A DNA stretch of 64,000 bases from JANYHH01 sp965249745 (GTDB lineage Bacteria > Deinococcota > Deinococci > Deinococcales > JAAFIG01), in assembly GCA_965249745.1 (NCBI GenBank), contig OZ252252.1:2170001-2234000 (forward strand), given 5' to 3'. A program made the translations under genes and the position numbers. Positions within the stretch are counted from its first letter, which is position 1, and each line of letters begins with the position of its first letter. Below, in pieces: positions 44,198-52,493 of the stretch. The notes beneath the pieces were generated by a model. That model made no database searches and was not told the DNA's origin. It saw only the letters and a program-made list of their open reading frames with translations.

Positions 44198-45742
44198 TTA
44201 ATGGGAGCAAGGGACTCGAGTCGAATTGCCAGAGTCGGGCACGATTTTCAGGTGCGCCAAGGTTTCCTGCGCGATCTGCTTGAAGGCGGGGGCCGCGACG
44301 AGCGCGCCGTGCGTGCCGTCTCTCGGGTTCCAGAGTTGCACCAGCACCGTAACCCTGGGTTTATCGGCCGGGAAGTATCCGGCGAACAGCGCGTTGAACA
44401 GCGTCGCACTGATCCGCCCGCTCTGATAGGTCTGGGCCGTGCCGGTCTTGCCACCGACGGCGTACCCCGGAACCTGAGCGCGTTTCACGCCGCACCGCAC
44501 GGTGTACTCGAGCATATCGCGGGTCAGCTTGGCGGCGGCTGGGGAGAAAACCTGGGTCGGTGGCGCGGTTTTCTGACCCTCGTAGAGTTTCGGCACGATC
44601 AGCTTGCCATCGTTGACGATTGCGCTGAAGGCGGTCGCCAGTTGCAGCGTCGTGGTCGTGAAGCCCTGACCGTAGGCTTTCGTGGCGAAATCCGACGGTC
44701 GCCAGTCGCGCCAATCTAGGAGCTTGCTTCTGGACACGCTCGGATCGTTCGGCCAGACCGCACCGTCGAAGCCCAGCCGCTCGAGATACCCGTAGAGTTT
44801 TTCTGGACCTAATTTTTCCGCGAGTGTGGAAATCCCGACGTTGCTCGAGTACCGCAGCACGTCGCGCAGCGACAGACTGCCGGGGTGGTTGATGACATCG
44901 TTGACCGTCAAGCCCGGCACGCGGCGCGACATCGGGGCGTAGACGCGGCTATCAGGTGTTTCCAGCCCCTCGTTGACGAGCATCGCGGCGGTCAGCGCCT
45001 TGACGGTGCTGCCACCGTCGTACTGATCGCGCAGCGCCCGATTGCGCCACTTGTCCTCGTTGCCGCCGCGCCAATTACCCGCGTCGAAGGTCGGATAGTT
45101 CGCCAGTGACAGCACCCGGTTCGTCCCCGCCTCGAGCGTCACGACCGTCCCCCAGTCGGCGCGGTACTGTTTGACCACGGTTGCTAGCGCCGCCTCGGTG
45201 CTGGCTTGAATCACCGGGTCGAGCGTCAGCATCACGTCCTGCCCGGCTGTCAGGCGGTCGTTCTGAAACTGTTCAATTCCGTACAACCCCTGCCCGTCCT
45301 TGCCGGTGAAGCCCAGCACCTGCGCCGCGAGTTGCCCCTGCGGGTATGAGCGCCGGGTTTCCTGATAGGTGTCCATGATCGGTTTGCCGCCGCGCAGTTG
45401 GACCTTGCCGTCCACGACTCGAGGTTTCTCGTGTTCCAATTTGATGGACTGCGACAGGATCACGTCCCCCGCCCCGCCCCGCATCAGCACGCGACCCCTG
45501 GTGACCTCTTTTTCCACGACCGGCGCGTACGGTAAGCCGCCCGCGAGACCAGCGTAACTGACCCAGAGCCACAGCAGCGGCAAGCCCAGCAAAACGCTGG
45601 CCATCAGCGCACGGTTCGGAACCAGGCGCGGCTTGGCCTCGAGCAACGATAGACTCGGCTCGAGGGGCAGGTTTTGCGGGTCCGCTTGGGTTGAAACCGG
45701 GGCGCTCTGCGTCTTGATCTGGCGTTCCTGAACTAGGGCCAT
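44198..45742 (-). CDS. ftsI: Septal penicillin-binding protein (FtsI/PBP3 type)
   Basis: 514 residues; ATG behind GGGGGAAGCT, overlapping ftsL by 10 bp. One N-terminal membrane anchor (LMASVLLGLPLLWLWVSYAG) and a dimerisation domain (RRSYPQGQLAAQVLGFTG). The transpeptidase has SxxK as GGSTVKAL, SxN as YSSNVG and KTG as GGKTGTAQT. It crosslinks septal peptidoglycan with FtsW. The frame extends further upstream, but that part only shadows ftsL. Confidence 0.95.
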   Translation of the reverse strand: MALVQERQIKTQSAPVSTQADPQNLPLEPSLSLLEAKPRLVPNRALMASVLLGLPLLWLWVSYAGLAGGLPYAPVVEKEVTRGRVLMRGGAGDVILSQSIKLEHEKPRVVDGKVQLRGGKPIMDTYQETRRSYPQGQLAAQVLGFTGKDGQGLYGIEQFQNDRLTAGQDVMLTLDPVIQASTEAALATVVKQYRADWGTVVTLEAGTNRVLSLANYPTFDAGNWRGGNEDKWRNRALRDQYDGGSTVKALTAAMLVNEGLETPDSRVYAPMSRRVPGLTVNDVINHPGSLSLRDVLRYSSNVGISTLAEKLGPEKLYGYLERLGFDGAVWPNDPSVSRSKLLDWRDWRPSDFATKAYGQGFTTTTLQLATAFSAIVNDGKLIVPKLYEGQKTAPPTQVFSPAAAKLTRDMLEYTVRCGVKRAQVPGYAVGGKTGTAQTYQSGRISATLFNALFAGYFPADKPRVTVLVQLWNPRDGTHGALVAAPAFKQIAQETLAHLKIVPDSGNSTRVPCSH

Positions 45743-46071
45743 AGCTTCCCCCAGTCGGTGCGAACCTGAAGTTTTTGCGGTACCGGAGCCAGCGGGGGCT
45801 TCGCCTTCAACGACGGCAAGGCTTGCGTCTGGGCGGTCGCGGCGCTGAACGGAATCATCTTGTTCCCCACCGCCCACTCGCGCACTCTGGCGGGACTCTC
45901 CAAACTGTCAATCTGGCGGCGCAAGCTGGACTGTTCCGTCACGAGCGAATCGGCGGCGGTTCGCAAGTCTTTCAGCTCGGTCTCCGAACCCCTGGTCACG
46001 AACCGCACCACCAACAGCAGGGCGACCATCGCCACGTAATAACTCAGGTATTTGACGACGCGCTCCCTCAC
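45733..46071 (-). CDS. ftsL: FtsL-like division protein
   Basis: 112 residues from GTG overlapping the rsmH stop. A short start, one membrane segment (YLSYYVAMVALLLVVRFV), then a coiled coil (ELKDLRTAADSLVTEQSSL, RRQIDSLES) and a Pro-rich tail. Sequence identity to named FtsL is low, as usual, and the call rests on architecture and its place between rsmH and ftsI. It would bind FtsQ and an FtsB-like partner. Confidence 0.8.
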   Translation of the reverse strand: MRERVVKYLSYYVAMVALLLVVRFVTRGSETELKDLRTAADSLVTEQSSLRRQIDSLESPARVREWAVGNKMIPFSAATAQTQALPSLKAKPPLAPVPQKLQVRTDWGKLWP

Positions 46072-46997
46072 CTCGTCACCTCCGCTTTCCGAAGGGATTC
46101 TTCCGGCACCGTTATTTTCTCAGCGACAACTTTTTCAGACACGCGTAACTTGGCGCTTCTGGCTCGGGGGTTGCGGGCCGTTTCGGCTTGGCCCGGTTCC
46201 AGCGGGCGCTTGGTGAGCGCCTTCAGCTCCGCGTGATCGCGCACGAAGCGCTTGACGATCCGGTCCTCCAGGGAATGAAAACTGATGACCGCCAGTCGCC
46301 CACCGGGCTTCAAAACCTTCGTGGCGGCTTGCAACCCCACCTCGAGCGCCCCGAGTTCGTCGTTGACGTAAATTCTCAAAGCCTGAAAGGTGCGCCGGGC
46401 CGGGTGAAAGCCTCTGGCGTGTCCGCCCGGATAGCCGCGCCGGATCGTCTCGGAGAGTTGCGCGGTCGTGCTGATCGGTTGCTTCTCTCGAGCCTCCACG
46501 ATGGCCCGGGCGATTCGCCGGGAGTAGCGTTCCTCGCCGTAATCGTAAATGATTCGCGCCAAGTCCTCCTGGTCCAACGTGTTCACCACGTCGGCGGCGC
46601 TCTCGCCGCTCTGCGACATCCGCATGTCGAGCGGCGCGTCGGCGTGATAGGAAAACCCTCGCACGTCGTCGTCCAACTGAAAGCTGCTGACACCCAGATC
46701 TAACAGCACACCGTCCACGGGTTCCAGGATCAACGTCTCGAGGTCACGGAAATTTCCCTGCACGACCCGCAGATTCGGCAGCTTCAGGCGTTTCACCCGC
46801 TCCAGTGCGAACGGGTCTTGATCCACGCCGATCACGCTGGCACCCGCCTCCAGCAAGAGCCGCGTGTGACCCGCCCCACCCAGGGTACCGTCCACAAAGA
46901 CCTTGCCCGGTGCGGGCTGAAGGCCTTCCAGCACCTCGAGCGGCATGACGCTGTGATGGACCAATGTGTCCTTGGCTGAATCCTGGGACGCCAGCAT
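46068..46997 (-). CDS. rsmH: 16S rRNA m4C1402 methyltransferase
   Basis: 309 residues from ATG, sharing one base with the mraZ stop (TGATG). It begins HHSVMPLEVLEGLQP, SAM motif FVDGTLGGAGHTRLLLE, then DLGVSSFQLDDDVRGFSYHA and DMRMSQSGESAADVVN. ARRTFQALRIYVNDELGAL and VISFHSLEDRIVKRF follow. N4-methylates C1402 of 16S rRNA. The longer frame upstream lies over mraZ and is not coding. Confidence 0.96.
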   Translation of the reverse strand: MLASQDSAKDTLVHHSVMPLEVLEGLQPAPGKVFVDGTLGGAGHTRLLLEAGASVIGVDQDPFALERVKRLKLPNLRVVQGNFRDLETLILEPVDGVLLDLGVSSFQLDDDVRGFSYHADAPLDMRMSQSGESAADVVNTLDQEDLARIIYDYGEERYSRRIARAIVEAREKQPISTTAQLSETIRRGYPGGHARGFHPARRTFQALRIYVNDELGALEVGLQAATKVLKPGGRLAVISFHSLEDRIVKRFVRDHAELKALTKRPLEPGQAETARNPRARSAKLRVSEKVVAEKITVPEESLRKAEVTR

Positions 46998-47437
46998 CAG
47001 CCGACCAGCCTTTGCAGCACTTCTGGCAAATCTGTCTGCTTCGGCGGCATCGTCTGCACTTCGGCGATCACGGCGTTCCAGCGGTCCAAGTTCCAGATTT
47101 CTAGGCGCTTCGGCGCACCGGTGATGACGACCTCGTTTTCCAGTGAGCCGTAATTTCGTAAGGTCTGCGGCACGCTGATACGGGAGGCGTTGTCCAGGCG
47201 AATTTTGCTCGCGCCGCTGTAGAAAAAGCGCATGAAATCGCGCCCCGCCTTGTCGTTCAATGGCAGTTCCTCCACGGCTGATTCGATTCGTTGCCACTCC
47301 ACGCTCGGGAAGACGTAGATGCAGCCCTCGAAGCCTCTGGTGAGTACCATGCCATCCTCGACGAACTTCCTGAAATCGGGTGGCATCACCACTCGACCTT
47401 TGTCGTCTATCGAATACGGGTACTCTCCGTAAGGCAT
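46997..47437 (-). CDS. mraZ: Transcriptional regulator MraZ
   Basis: 146 residues from ATG 47437 (GTG 47443 possible). Two AbrB-like halves: YGEYPYSIDDKGRVVMPPDF and KIRLDNASRISVPQTLRNYG, each with the DxxGR or DxxSR signature. It binds its own promoter and represses the dcw cluster in other bacteria. Repeats of TGGGA type lie both in the promoter and across this start codon, matching known MraZ targets. First gene of the cluster. Confidence 0.96.
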   Translation of the reverse strand: MPYGEYPYSIDDKGRVVMPPDFRKFVEDGMVLTRGFEGCIYVFPSVEWQRIESAVEELPLNDKAGRDFMRFFYSGASKIRLDNASRISVPQTLRNYGSLENEVVITGAPKRLEIWNLDRWNAVIAEVQTMPPKQTDLPEVLQRLVG

Positions 47438-47452
47438 TCCCACTCACTCCCA
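47438..47452 (-). promoter_or_regulatory. MraZ-type double box at the mraZ start
   Basis: TGGGA repeats with a 10-bp period (complements at 47438-47442 and 47448-47452), touching the start codon and containing the ribosome-binding stretch GGGAG. Binding here could also block translation-related transcription; this is inference. Confidence 0.5.
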
Positions 47453-47525
47453 CCTTTGAGCCTAGCGCCGAGCTTCAGAATCACCCGGTTTAAACGCGTC
47501 TCAAAGGGAATCCTGCTTGCGGCAC

Positions 47526-47574
47526 AATATACACGGATTTTCCCATTTTTACCACTGACTCCCACATTCTCCCC
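47526..47574 (-). promoter_or_regulatory. Promoter of the dcw cluster with MraZ boxes
   Basis: Reading on the minus strand, GGGGA, TGGGA, TGGTA and TGGGA follow one another at 9-10-bp steps (complements of 47541-47574). They end 9 bp before TATATT (complement of 47526-47531), a good -10. The boxes overlap the -35 region. In E. coli MraZ binds TGGG repeats spaced this way. Confidence 0.65.
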
Positions 47575-47884
47575 CAAAATAGTCAATACACCAGTTCATT
47601 TTCCCACCGGAACGAAAATCGCTCTGACAAGGAAGTCAGAGCGAAAACAGGGTAATTCGGTTTCGAGTAGTCTAGCACGCGCTTTGTCAAATGAGACGGT
47701 CAACTCTTCGCATTTCGCGTGTCCCAGCTTTCCAGCCCTCGAGTGTTACGGCTCGAGCGTTGAAGAACTCGGCGGCGCTCGAACCGAAGCAAGCCTCGGG
47801 ACGGGTATACCGGAAAGCCTGAATCTTTGAGCCAGGCCGCTGAAGATGGTTGAGGGTCTGAGTAAACCCTCAACCCGCGTGCTG
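47575..47884. other. Intergenic region upstream of the dcw promoter
   Basis: About 310 bp between the dcw promoter and the end of the flavoprotein gene. Contains two CTCGAG sites; no gene or terminator with a T-run was recognised. Confidence 0.5.
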
Positions 47885-48865
47885 TTACACTCGAGCCGCG
47901 TGTCCCATCCCCAGCCGTCTGGGTTGATGCTTTTGCAAGAACTGATCCATCATGACGGCCGCAATGTTGCCGCTCCCCAGGGCAATGCTGATCTGCTGGG
48001 TTTGCGGTTGCACGTCGCCTGCCGCCCAGACGCCCGGCAGCCAGTCGCCCTCGGCTGCGTCCGCCCGCCGCACCTGTCCGCGCCAGCCGGTCTTGATGTG
48101 TCCGTGCGGTCCAAGCTCCAGATTCAACTGCTGCGCCAACAGGTTCCGGGGCAGCTTCGGGCTGTCCACGTAATACCCGTCCGCGACGACCCGTGAGCCA
48201 TCCTCCAAGACCAGCGCCTTGACGATCCCCTTCGCGCCGTCTATCGCCCCGATGTGCCCCCGGATCAGCTCGAGACCCAAGGTGGCGCGTTTCTCCTCCC
48301 ACTCCGGTTTCAGTTCCATGCCGCCGGTCAGCAAGACCCGCACGCGTGAGGCGAACTCCAAGAGCGGCTGCGTCGTGCTGATGGCGCTGTTCGCGCCGCC
48401 GACGCCGATCACCACAATGTCGCGGTTCAGTAACTCCGGGCTTTCGCAATCCGGGCAATAATAGGTGTTGCCTTTAGCAGCGAATTTCAGCCACGGCTGG
48501 TAATCGCCGTTCACCAGTGGGTGATGGCGGGCGACCCCCGTGGCGAGCAGTAGGGTCGTGGCGCTGTGAACCGCGCCGTTTTCCATTGTGACCCGAAAGT
48601 CTCCCAGACCCCCCGCGACCGTTGTCACGCTGCCCCGCTCGAGGGTCGCGCCCGCCGCCACCGCCTCTTTTTCCAGGCCGCGCTGGATGTCCACGCCGCG
48701 CTGCCCGGTGAAACCGGGTACATTGTAGAGCGGCGTCAGGGTATAAGGTAACGGACCGCTTCGGCGGTCTAAAACCAGAACTCGGTGCTGGTGGAATGCC
48801 AGGTGCAACGCAGCGCTCAACCCGGCCGGTCCACCCCCCACGACGATGGCATCGTAATGAATCAT
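47885..48865 (-). CDS. Thioredoxin reductase-like FAD-dependent oxidoreductase
   Basis: 326 residues from ATG 48865 (ATG 48874 also in frame). FAD motif DAIVVGGGPAGLSAALHL at the start, a central NTYYCPDCESPEL with a CxxC pair (about 137-140), a second nucleotide motif VVIGVGGANSAI and the closing GVWAAGDVQ. The order matches thioredoxin reductase relatives. The CPDC spacing lacks the usual CATC context, so the partner may not be thioredoxin. Cytoplasmic, probably monocistronic. Confidence 0.85.
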   Translation of the reverse strand: MIHYDAIVVGGGPAGLSAALHLAFHQHRVLVLDRRSGPLPYTLTPLYNVPGFTGQRGVDIQRGLEKEAVAAGATLERGSVTTVAGGLGDFRVTMENGAVHSATTLLLATGVARHHPLVNGDYQPWLKFAAKGNTYYCPDCESPELLNRDIVVIGVGGANSAISTTQPLLEFASRVRVLLTGGMELKPEWEEKRATLGLELIRGHIGAIDGAKGIVKALVLEDGSRVVADGYYVDSPKLPRNLLAQQLNLELGPHGHIKTGWRGQVRRADAAEGDWLPGVWAAGDVQPQTQQISIALGSGNIAAVMMDQFLQKHQPRRLGMGHAARV

Positions 48866-49037
48866 CACGCCCATTGTACGAGCGACGGCGACTCAGGGGT
48901 TCATTCGGGCGGGCGAATCACGATTCTGGGGGTCTTTTCACCAAGAATTTGGTTTGACCCGTGTTAACCTCGCCGCAGATCTCACGTTTCCAGATAGCCC
49001 CCCGGGAGGAGGGCGTTCATCAGTAAAGGGACTTGAC

Positions 49038-49850
49038 TTGAAACATATCTCCATCGGACAGTTCTCGAAACTCTCTGGCCTCAGCATCCGCGCCCTACGT
49101 CTCTACGATGCCGAAGACCTGCTCCACCCAAACTGGGTTGACCCGAACACCGGATACCGCTATTACGCCCCGGAGCAGGTCCAGTTCGCGCAACTGATTC
49201 GCCAGCTTCGTTCCACCGAGATGCCGCTGAACCAGATTCAAAGCGTCATCAGTGACCCAGGGCGATCCGAAACGACTCTGGCTGAGCACCGTCAGTTCCT
49301 CGAGCGGCGGCTGCGAGAGCATCACGAGATGCTGCGGACGCTGGACAAGCTGATGCCACAAAAACCCGATTTCGAGGCGAAGCTGCGCTTCAACAGTGCC
49401 CAGCCGGTCTTGATGATTCGGGAGCAGCGCCAGTGGTCGAACCTGCGCGGCGTCGGTCAGGTCGCGCCGATCATGGCCGAGATCTACCATCACATTGAGC
49501 GCCACGGCATTTCCACCGCCGGAGCGCCGCTGCTGACCTATCCCTGCCCCGCATCCGTGCCTCCGGCCGAGATCTGTTGCTGTGTGCCGATCACCGGTCA
49601 CCCGGAGACGACAGAGCGCATCAAACGCGTGGAATTACCGGCGGCCGAATTCGCCTACACCGTGCATCGCGGCTCCTATGCCACGCTAGGGCAGACGCTC
49701 GAGAGTTTGCTGCATTGGGTGCTGAAGCATCAGTTCAGCGTGGCCGGGGATGCCCGCGAGATCTTCTTAGAGAACCCGCTCTCCGCCTCCGACCCGGAGC
49801 GGTACCGCACCGAGCTAGCGATTCCGGTGCAGCGCTCACCTCGAGCTTAA
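49038..49850 (+). CDS. MerR family regulator with GyrI-like effector domain
   Basis: 270 residues from TTG 49038, chosen because AGGG lies 7 nt upstream and the MerR helix starts at once (ISIGQFSKLSGLSIRALRLY). The winged helix continues (NTGYRYYAPEQV), then a coiled coil (EHRQFLERRLREHHEMLRTL). The last ~150 residues are GyrI-like (RVELPAAEFAYTVHRGSYAT), the drug-binding fold of BmrR-like regulators. Probably senses a hydrophobic compound. It is divergent from the flavoprotein gene. Confidence 0.88.
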   Translation: MKHISIGQFSKLSGLSIRALRLYDAEDLLHPNWVDPNTGYRYYAPEQVQFAQLIRQLRSTEMPLNQIQSVISDPGRSETTLAEHRQFLERRLREHHEMLRTLDKLMPQKPDFEAKLRFNSAQPVLMIREQRQWSNLRGVGQVAPIMAEIYHHIERHGISTAGAPLLTYPCPASVPPAEICCCVPITGHPETTERIKRVELPAAEFAYTVHRGSYATLGQTLESLLHWVLKHQFSVAGDAREIFLENPLSASDPERYRTELAIPVQRSPRA

Positions 49851-50058
49851 AGCGCGGTATCGCAAGCCTTAGAAATCTCTCCTGCTGCCCGCTCGAGGTT
49901 CACGGGTTCAAGCTTGCCACGAACACGCTCGAGTTGTATTGACTCTGCCAGGGTAACGCAACCCAACTCGAGTCGCAACGAGCTTGAACTGACGTTCAAC
50001 AGGGTGACCCAGAGATTGAAAACTGGAGCTTCAAGCTTTTCAACCCTCTCGAGTTACG

Positions 50059-50940
50059 ATGACCCTGATGTCTTCAAATTCAATTGAATTGCTTACCACG
50101 GGCGCGTTCTCGTTCCCGTTGACAGCCCAAGTGCTGGCGCGTTTGCCGGAACGCAACGCGCTGGAACGCTGGGATGCCGCGACCCAAACCCATGGTCGCG
50201 CCTTACAAACCGCCGACGGCGCAATGCTGGTGAGCGCTCGAGCGACCGCCAACGGCATCACCATCTCAGGATCGCAGCCCGAGGCGCGAGACTGGGCGCG
50301 AGCCTCGTTCGGGTTGGACTTGGACCCCGCCCCCTTTTATGAGGTGGCCGCCGGTGACGAGGTGCTGCGAGGTTGCGTCACGCGATTGTACGGGTTGCGA
50401 CCGCCGTTGATGGATTTCTGGGAGGCCTGGGTCGCGGCGATCCTCGGGCAGCAGATCACGCTCTCGTTCTGCCTGGACACGATTGGATACCTCGCCAAGC
50501 GCCTAGCAGGTGAGGTCATTGTGGTGCTTCCCGACGGAACCCAGAGGAGTTTCCCGCTGCATCCGACCCCAGAAGCGATTTTGCTGACCGACGCGCAAAC
50601 CTTTTACGAGTGCAAGGTTTCCCGGCAGAAAGCCGCGTACCTGAAGGTCGTGGCGGAAGCCTTGCTGAATGGGTATTTCGACGGCATTCTGGAATTGCCG
50701 CTTCAAGAGGCACTGACCAAACTGACCGCCCTGAAGGGCGTCGGTAACTGGACGGCCCGCTACTGGCTGGCGACCGTCGGTCGCTTGGACAGCCTCGCCT
50801 ACGGCGACGCGGGGCTGGCGAGCGCTTACAAACTGGCCTACGGTCACACCCACGATCTCGAGGCGTGGGGCGAGGCCCTCGGTCAGGTGCGCGGTTGGGC
50901 GTACTACTACCTGATCTGGGGGGTCAAGTACCAGAAGTAA
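50059..50940 (+). CDS. alkA: DNA-3-methyladenine glycosylase II (AlkA-type)
   Basis: 293 residues. The HhH-GPD core is clear: WEAWVAAILGQQITLSFCLD, the hairpin LTALKGVGNWTARYWLATVG (about 227-246) and the catalytic Asp in AYGDAGLA (about 256). An N-terminal ~100-residue beta domain matches AlkA architecture. It removes alkylated bases to start base-excision repair. No ribosome site of note; ATG 50059 or 50068. No Ada-type regulator is next to it. Confidence 0.88.
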   Translation: MTLMSSNSIELLTTGAFSFPLTAQVLARLPERNALERWDAATQTHGRALQTADGAMLVSARATANGITISGSQPEARDWARASFGLDLDPAPFYEVAAGDEVLRGCVTRLYGLRPPLMDFWEAWVAAILGQQITLSFCLDTIGYLAKRLAGEVIVVLPDGTQRSFPLHPTPEAILLTDAQTFYECKVSRQKAAYLKVVAEALLNGYFDGILELPLQEALTKLTALKGVGNWTARYWLATVGRLDSLAYGDAGLASAYKLAYGHTHDLEAWGEALGQVRGWAYYYLIWGVKYQK

Positions 50941-51082
50941 ACCGCATTCGGCTGTGCGCTCGAGCCTGACGGCTCATTTATCACCGGCTCCGGTTGCAGT
51001 TCCCCGCCGCAGCGAGGCACAATAGTCTACCGCTCACCGATTCGAGGTTTCATTCACGACTCGAGTTCGCAAAGGACCCGCC

Positions 51083-51841
51083 ATGTTCGATCCGCAACGC
51101 CTCGCCGCCGCCCTATACGCCTGGGACGGGTTGACCGCTGAACGCTACGAATCGCCGTACGGCATGTTCGTCCACAACACCGTGCGCGACGAATTGCCAC
51201 ACAGCACCGGGCTGCAATCGGCTCGCTGCTTGAACGAGCAGTTCCCGGATTTTCTGGTCGCCCTGGAAGCGAATTACAAGCGCTTCGATAAGTCGCACCG
51301 CTGGCTGAGCGGCTACGACCCGCGCAGTCTGGCGTTTCTGTCGCAGGGCTTGCTGCCGCTCGGGTACAGCTCACAGGTCTACTGGGCGATGGTCAAAACC
51401 ACCGCCTCGAGCCGCGCTGTGAACCCTGACTTGGAGGTTCGCATCACGGAACCCGCGCAGCAAGAGGGGTACGCCACCGTTCAACTCGAGGCAGCCCAAC
51501 TCGAGGGGACAGACGAGCGCGAGATCTCCTATGCCCGTGAAATGTTGCGCCAACTCGGTGGGCGCGAGGCGGTCGTGTACCAGGGCGGGCAAGCTATCGC
51601 GGCGGGTGGGTATTACAGGGTGGACGGAATCACCTGCTTGACCTCGTTCGTGACGGGTGCCGCGTCTCGAGGTCAGGGCGCGGCCACGGCGCTCGTCGCG
51701 GCGATCCTGGCGCAACCCGAGGTTGCCTCGAGTGAGGCGACCGTGCTGTGCGCCCTGGAGGGTGAATCGTTGAAGCTGTACGAATCGCTGGGTTTCACCC
51801 GCAACCACTTCTTCTTCGTGTTCTCGAAACCTGATCTTTAG
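51083..51841 (+). CDS. GNAT family N-acetyltransferase
   Basis: 252 residues; ATG behind AAAGGACC. The first ~110 residues form a separate helical region (RFDKSHRWLSGYDPRSLAFL). The C-terminal ~130 residues are the GNAT fold: GGQAIAAGGYYRVDGI, then the acetyl-CoA loop TGAASRGQGAATALVAAIL (the Q/RxxGxG/A type) and LKLYESLGFTRNH. The substrate is unknown. A methyltransferase gene follows after 13 bp, so they are probably cotranscribed. Confidence 0.85.
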   Translation: MFDPQRLAAALYAWDGLTAERYESPYGMFVHNTVRDELPHSTGLQSARCLNEQFPDFLVALEANYKRFDKSHRWLSGYDPRSLAFLSQGLLPLGYSSQVYWAMVKTTASSRAVNPDLEVRITEPAQQEGYATVQLEAAQLEGTDEREISYAREMLRQLGGREAVVYQGGQAIAAGGYYRVDGITCLTSFVTGAASRGQGAATALVAAILAQPEVASSEATVLCALEGESLKLYESLGFTRNHFFFVFSKPDL

Positions 51842-51854
51842 AGGTACTCGAGCC

Positions 51855-52430
51855 ATGCCAAAAGCCCAACCGCCCGCTCCCGCCGACATTCGTCCGCAGT
51901 ACGAGGCGCTCGGCGTGGACGGCTTTTACCGTGAACACGGCGCGACCTACCGCAACCCGCACGAGTCGGCGGTTCGCGGGTTGTTGCAACACGTGGCGGG
52001 TCTCTGGTCGCTCGAGCTGAACGCGGTGCTGGACCTGGCTTGCGGCAGCGGTGAGGCGACGCTGGCGCTGCGAGACCTCGGCGCGAGTGTCACCGGGTTG
52101 GACCCGTTCACGGGCGCGGCGTACCGGGAGCGGACCGGGCAGATTGCCGAAGCCCTGAGCTTCGACGAGATCGCGGACGGGGCGCTCGAGGGACGCGGGT
52201 ACAGCCTGATTGTGTGCAGCTTCGCGCTTCATCTGGCCCTCCCGTCGCGCCTGCCAGGGCTGGCGTTTCAACTGGCTCGAGTCAGTCCGGCCCTGCTGAT
52301 CCTGACGCCGCACAAGCGTCCGCACCTGAAACCCGGTTGGGGCTGGGCGCTGACCCACGAACACGCCCAGGAGCGCGTCCGGGCGCGGCTGTACCGCTCG
52401 AGTCTGTACCGCTCGAACCAGTTTGGTTGA
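51855..52430 (+). CDS. Class I SAM-dependent methyltransferase
   Basis: 191 residues; ATG behind GAGG. N-terminal AXYEALGVDGFYREHGATYRN-type segment typical of small methyltransferases, motif I VLDLACGSGEATLAL (about 57-71), acidic end of beta-2 GLDPFTG and YSLIVCSFALHL. The C-terminus is short. Substrate unknown. The last bases converge on the thiamine transporter genes. Confidence 0.85.
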   Translation: MPKAQPPAPADIRPQYEALGVDGFYREHGATYRNPHESAVRGLLQHVAGLWSLELNAVLDLACGSGEATLALRDLGASVTGLDPFTGAAYRERTGQIAEALSFDEIADGALEGRGYSLIVCSFALHLALPSRLPGLAFQLARVSPALLILTPHKRPHLKPGWGWALTHEHAQERVRARLYRSSLYRSNQFG

Positions 52431-52493
52431 GTGACTGGGTTCGGCACCGTCAGGTGAATCTCTTGAGCCAATAGCTGTGACGCGAAGTTATCG

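Noticed and set aside
46068..47453. rsmH extended over mraZ
   Set aside because: The extension covers mraZ in another frame; the ATG at 46997 begins the family-typical N-terminus.
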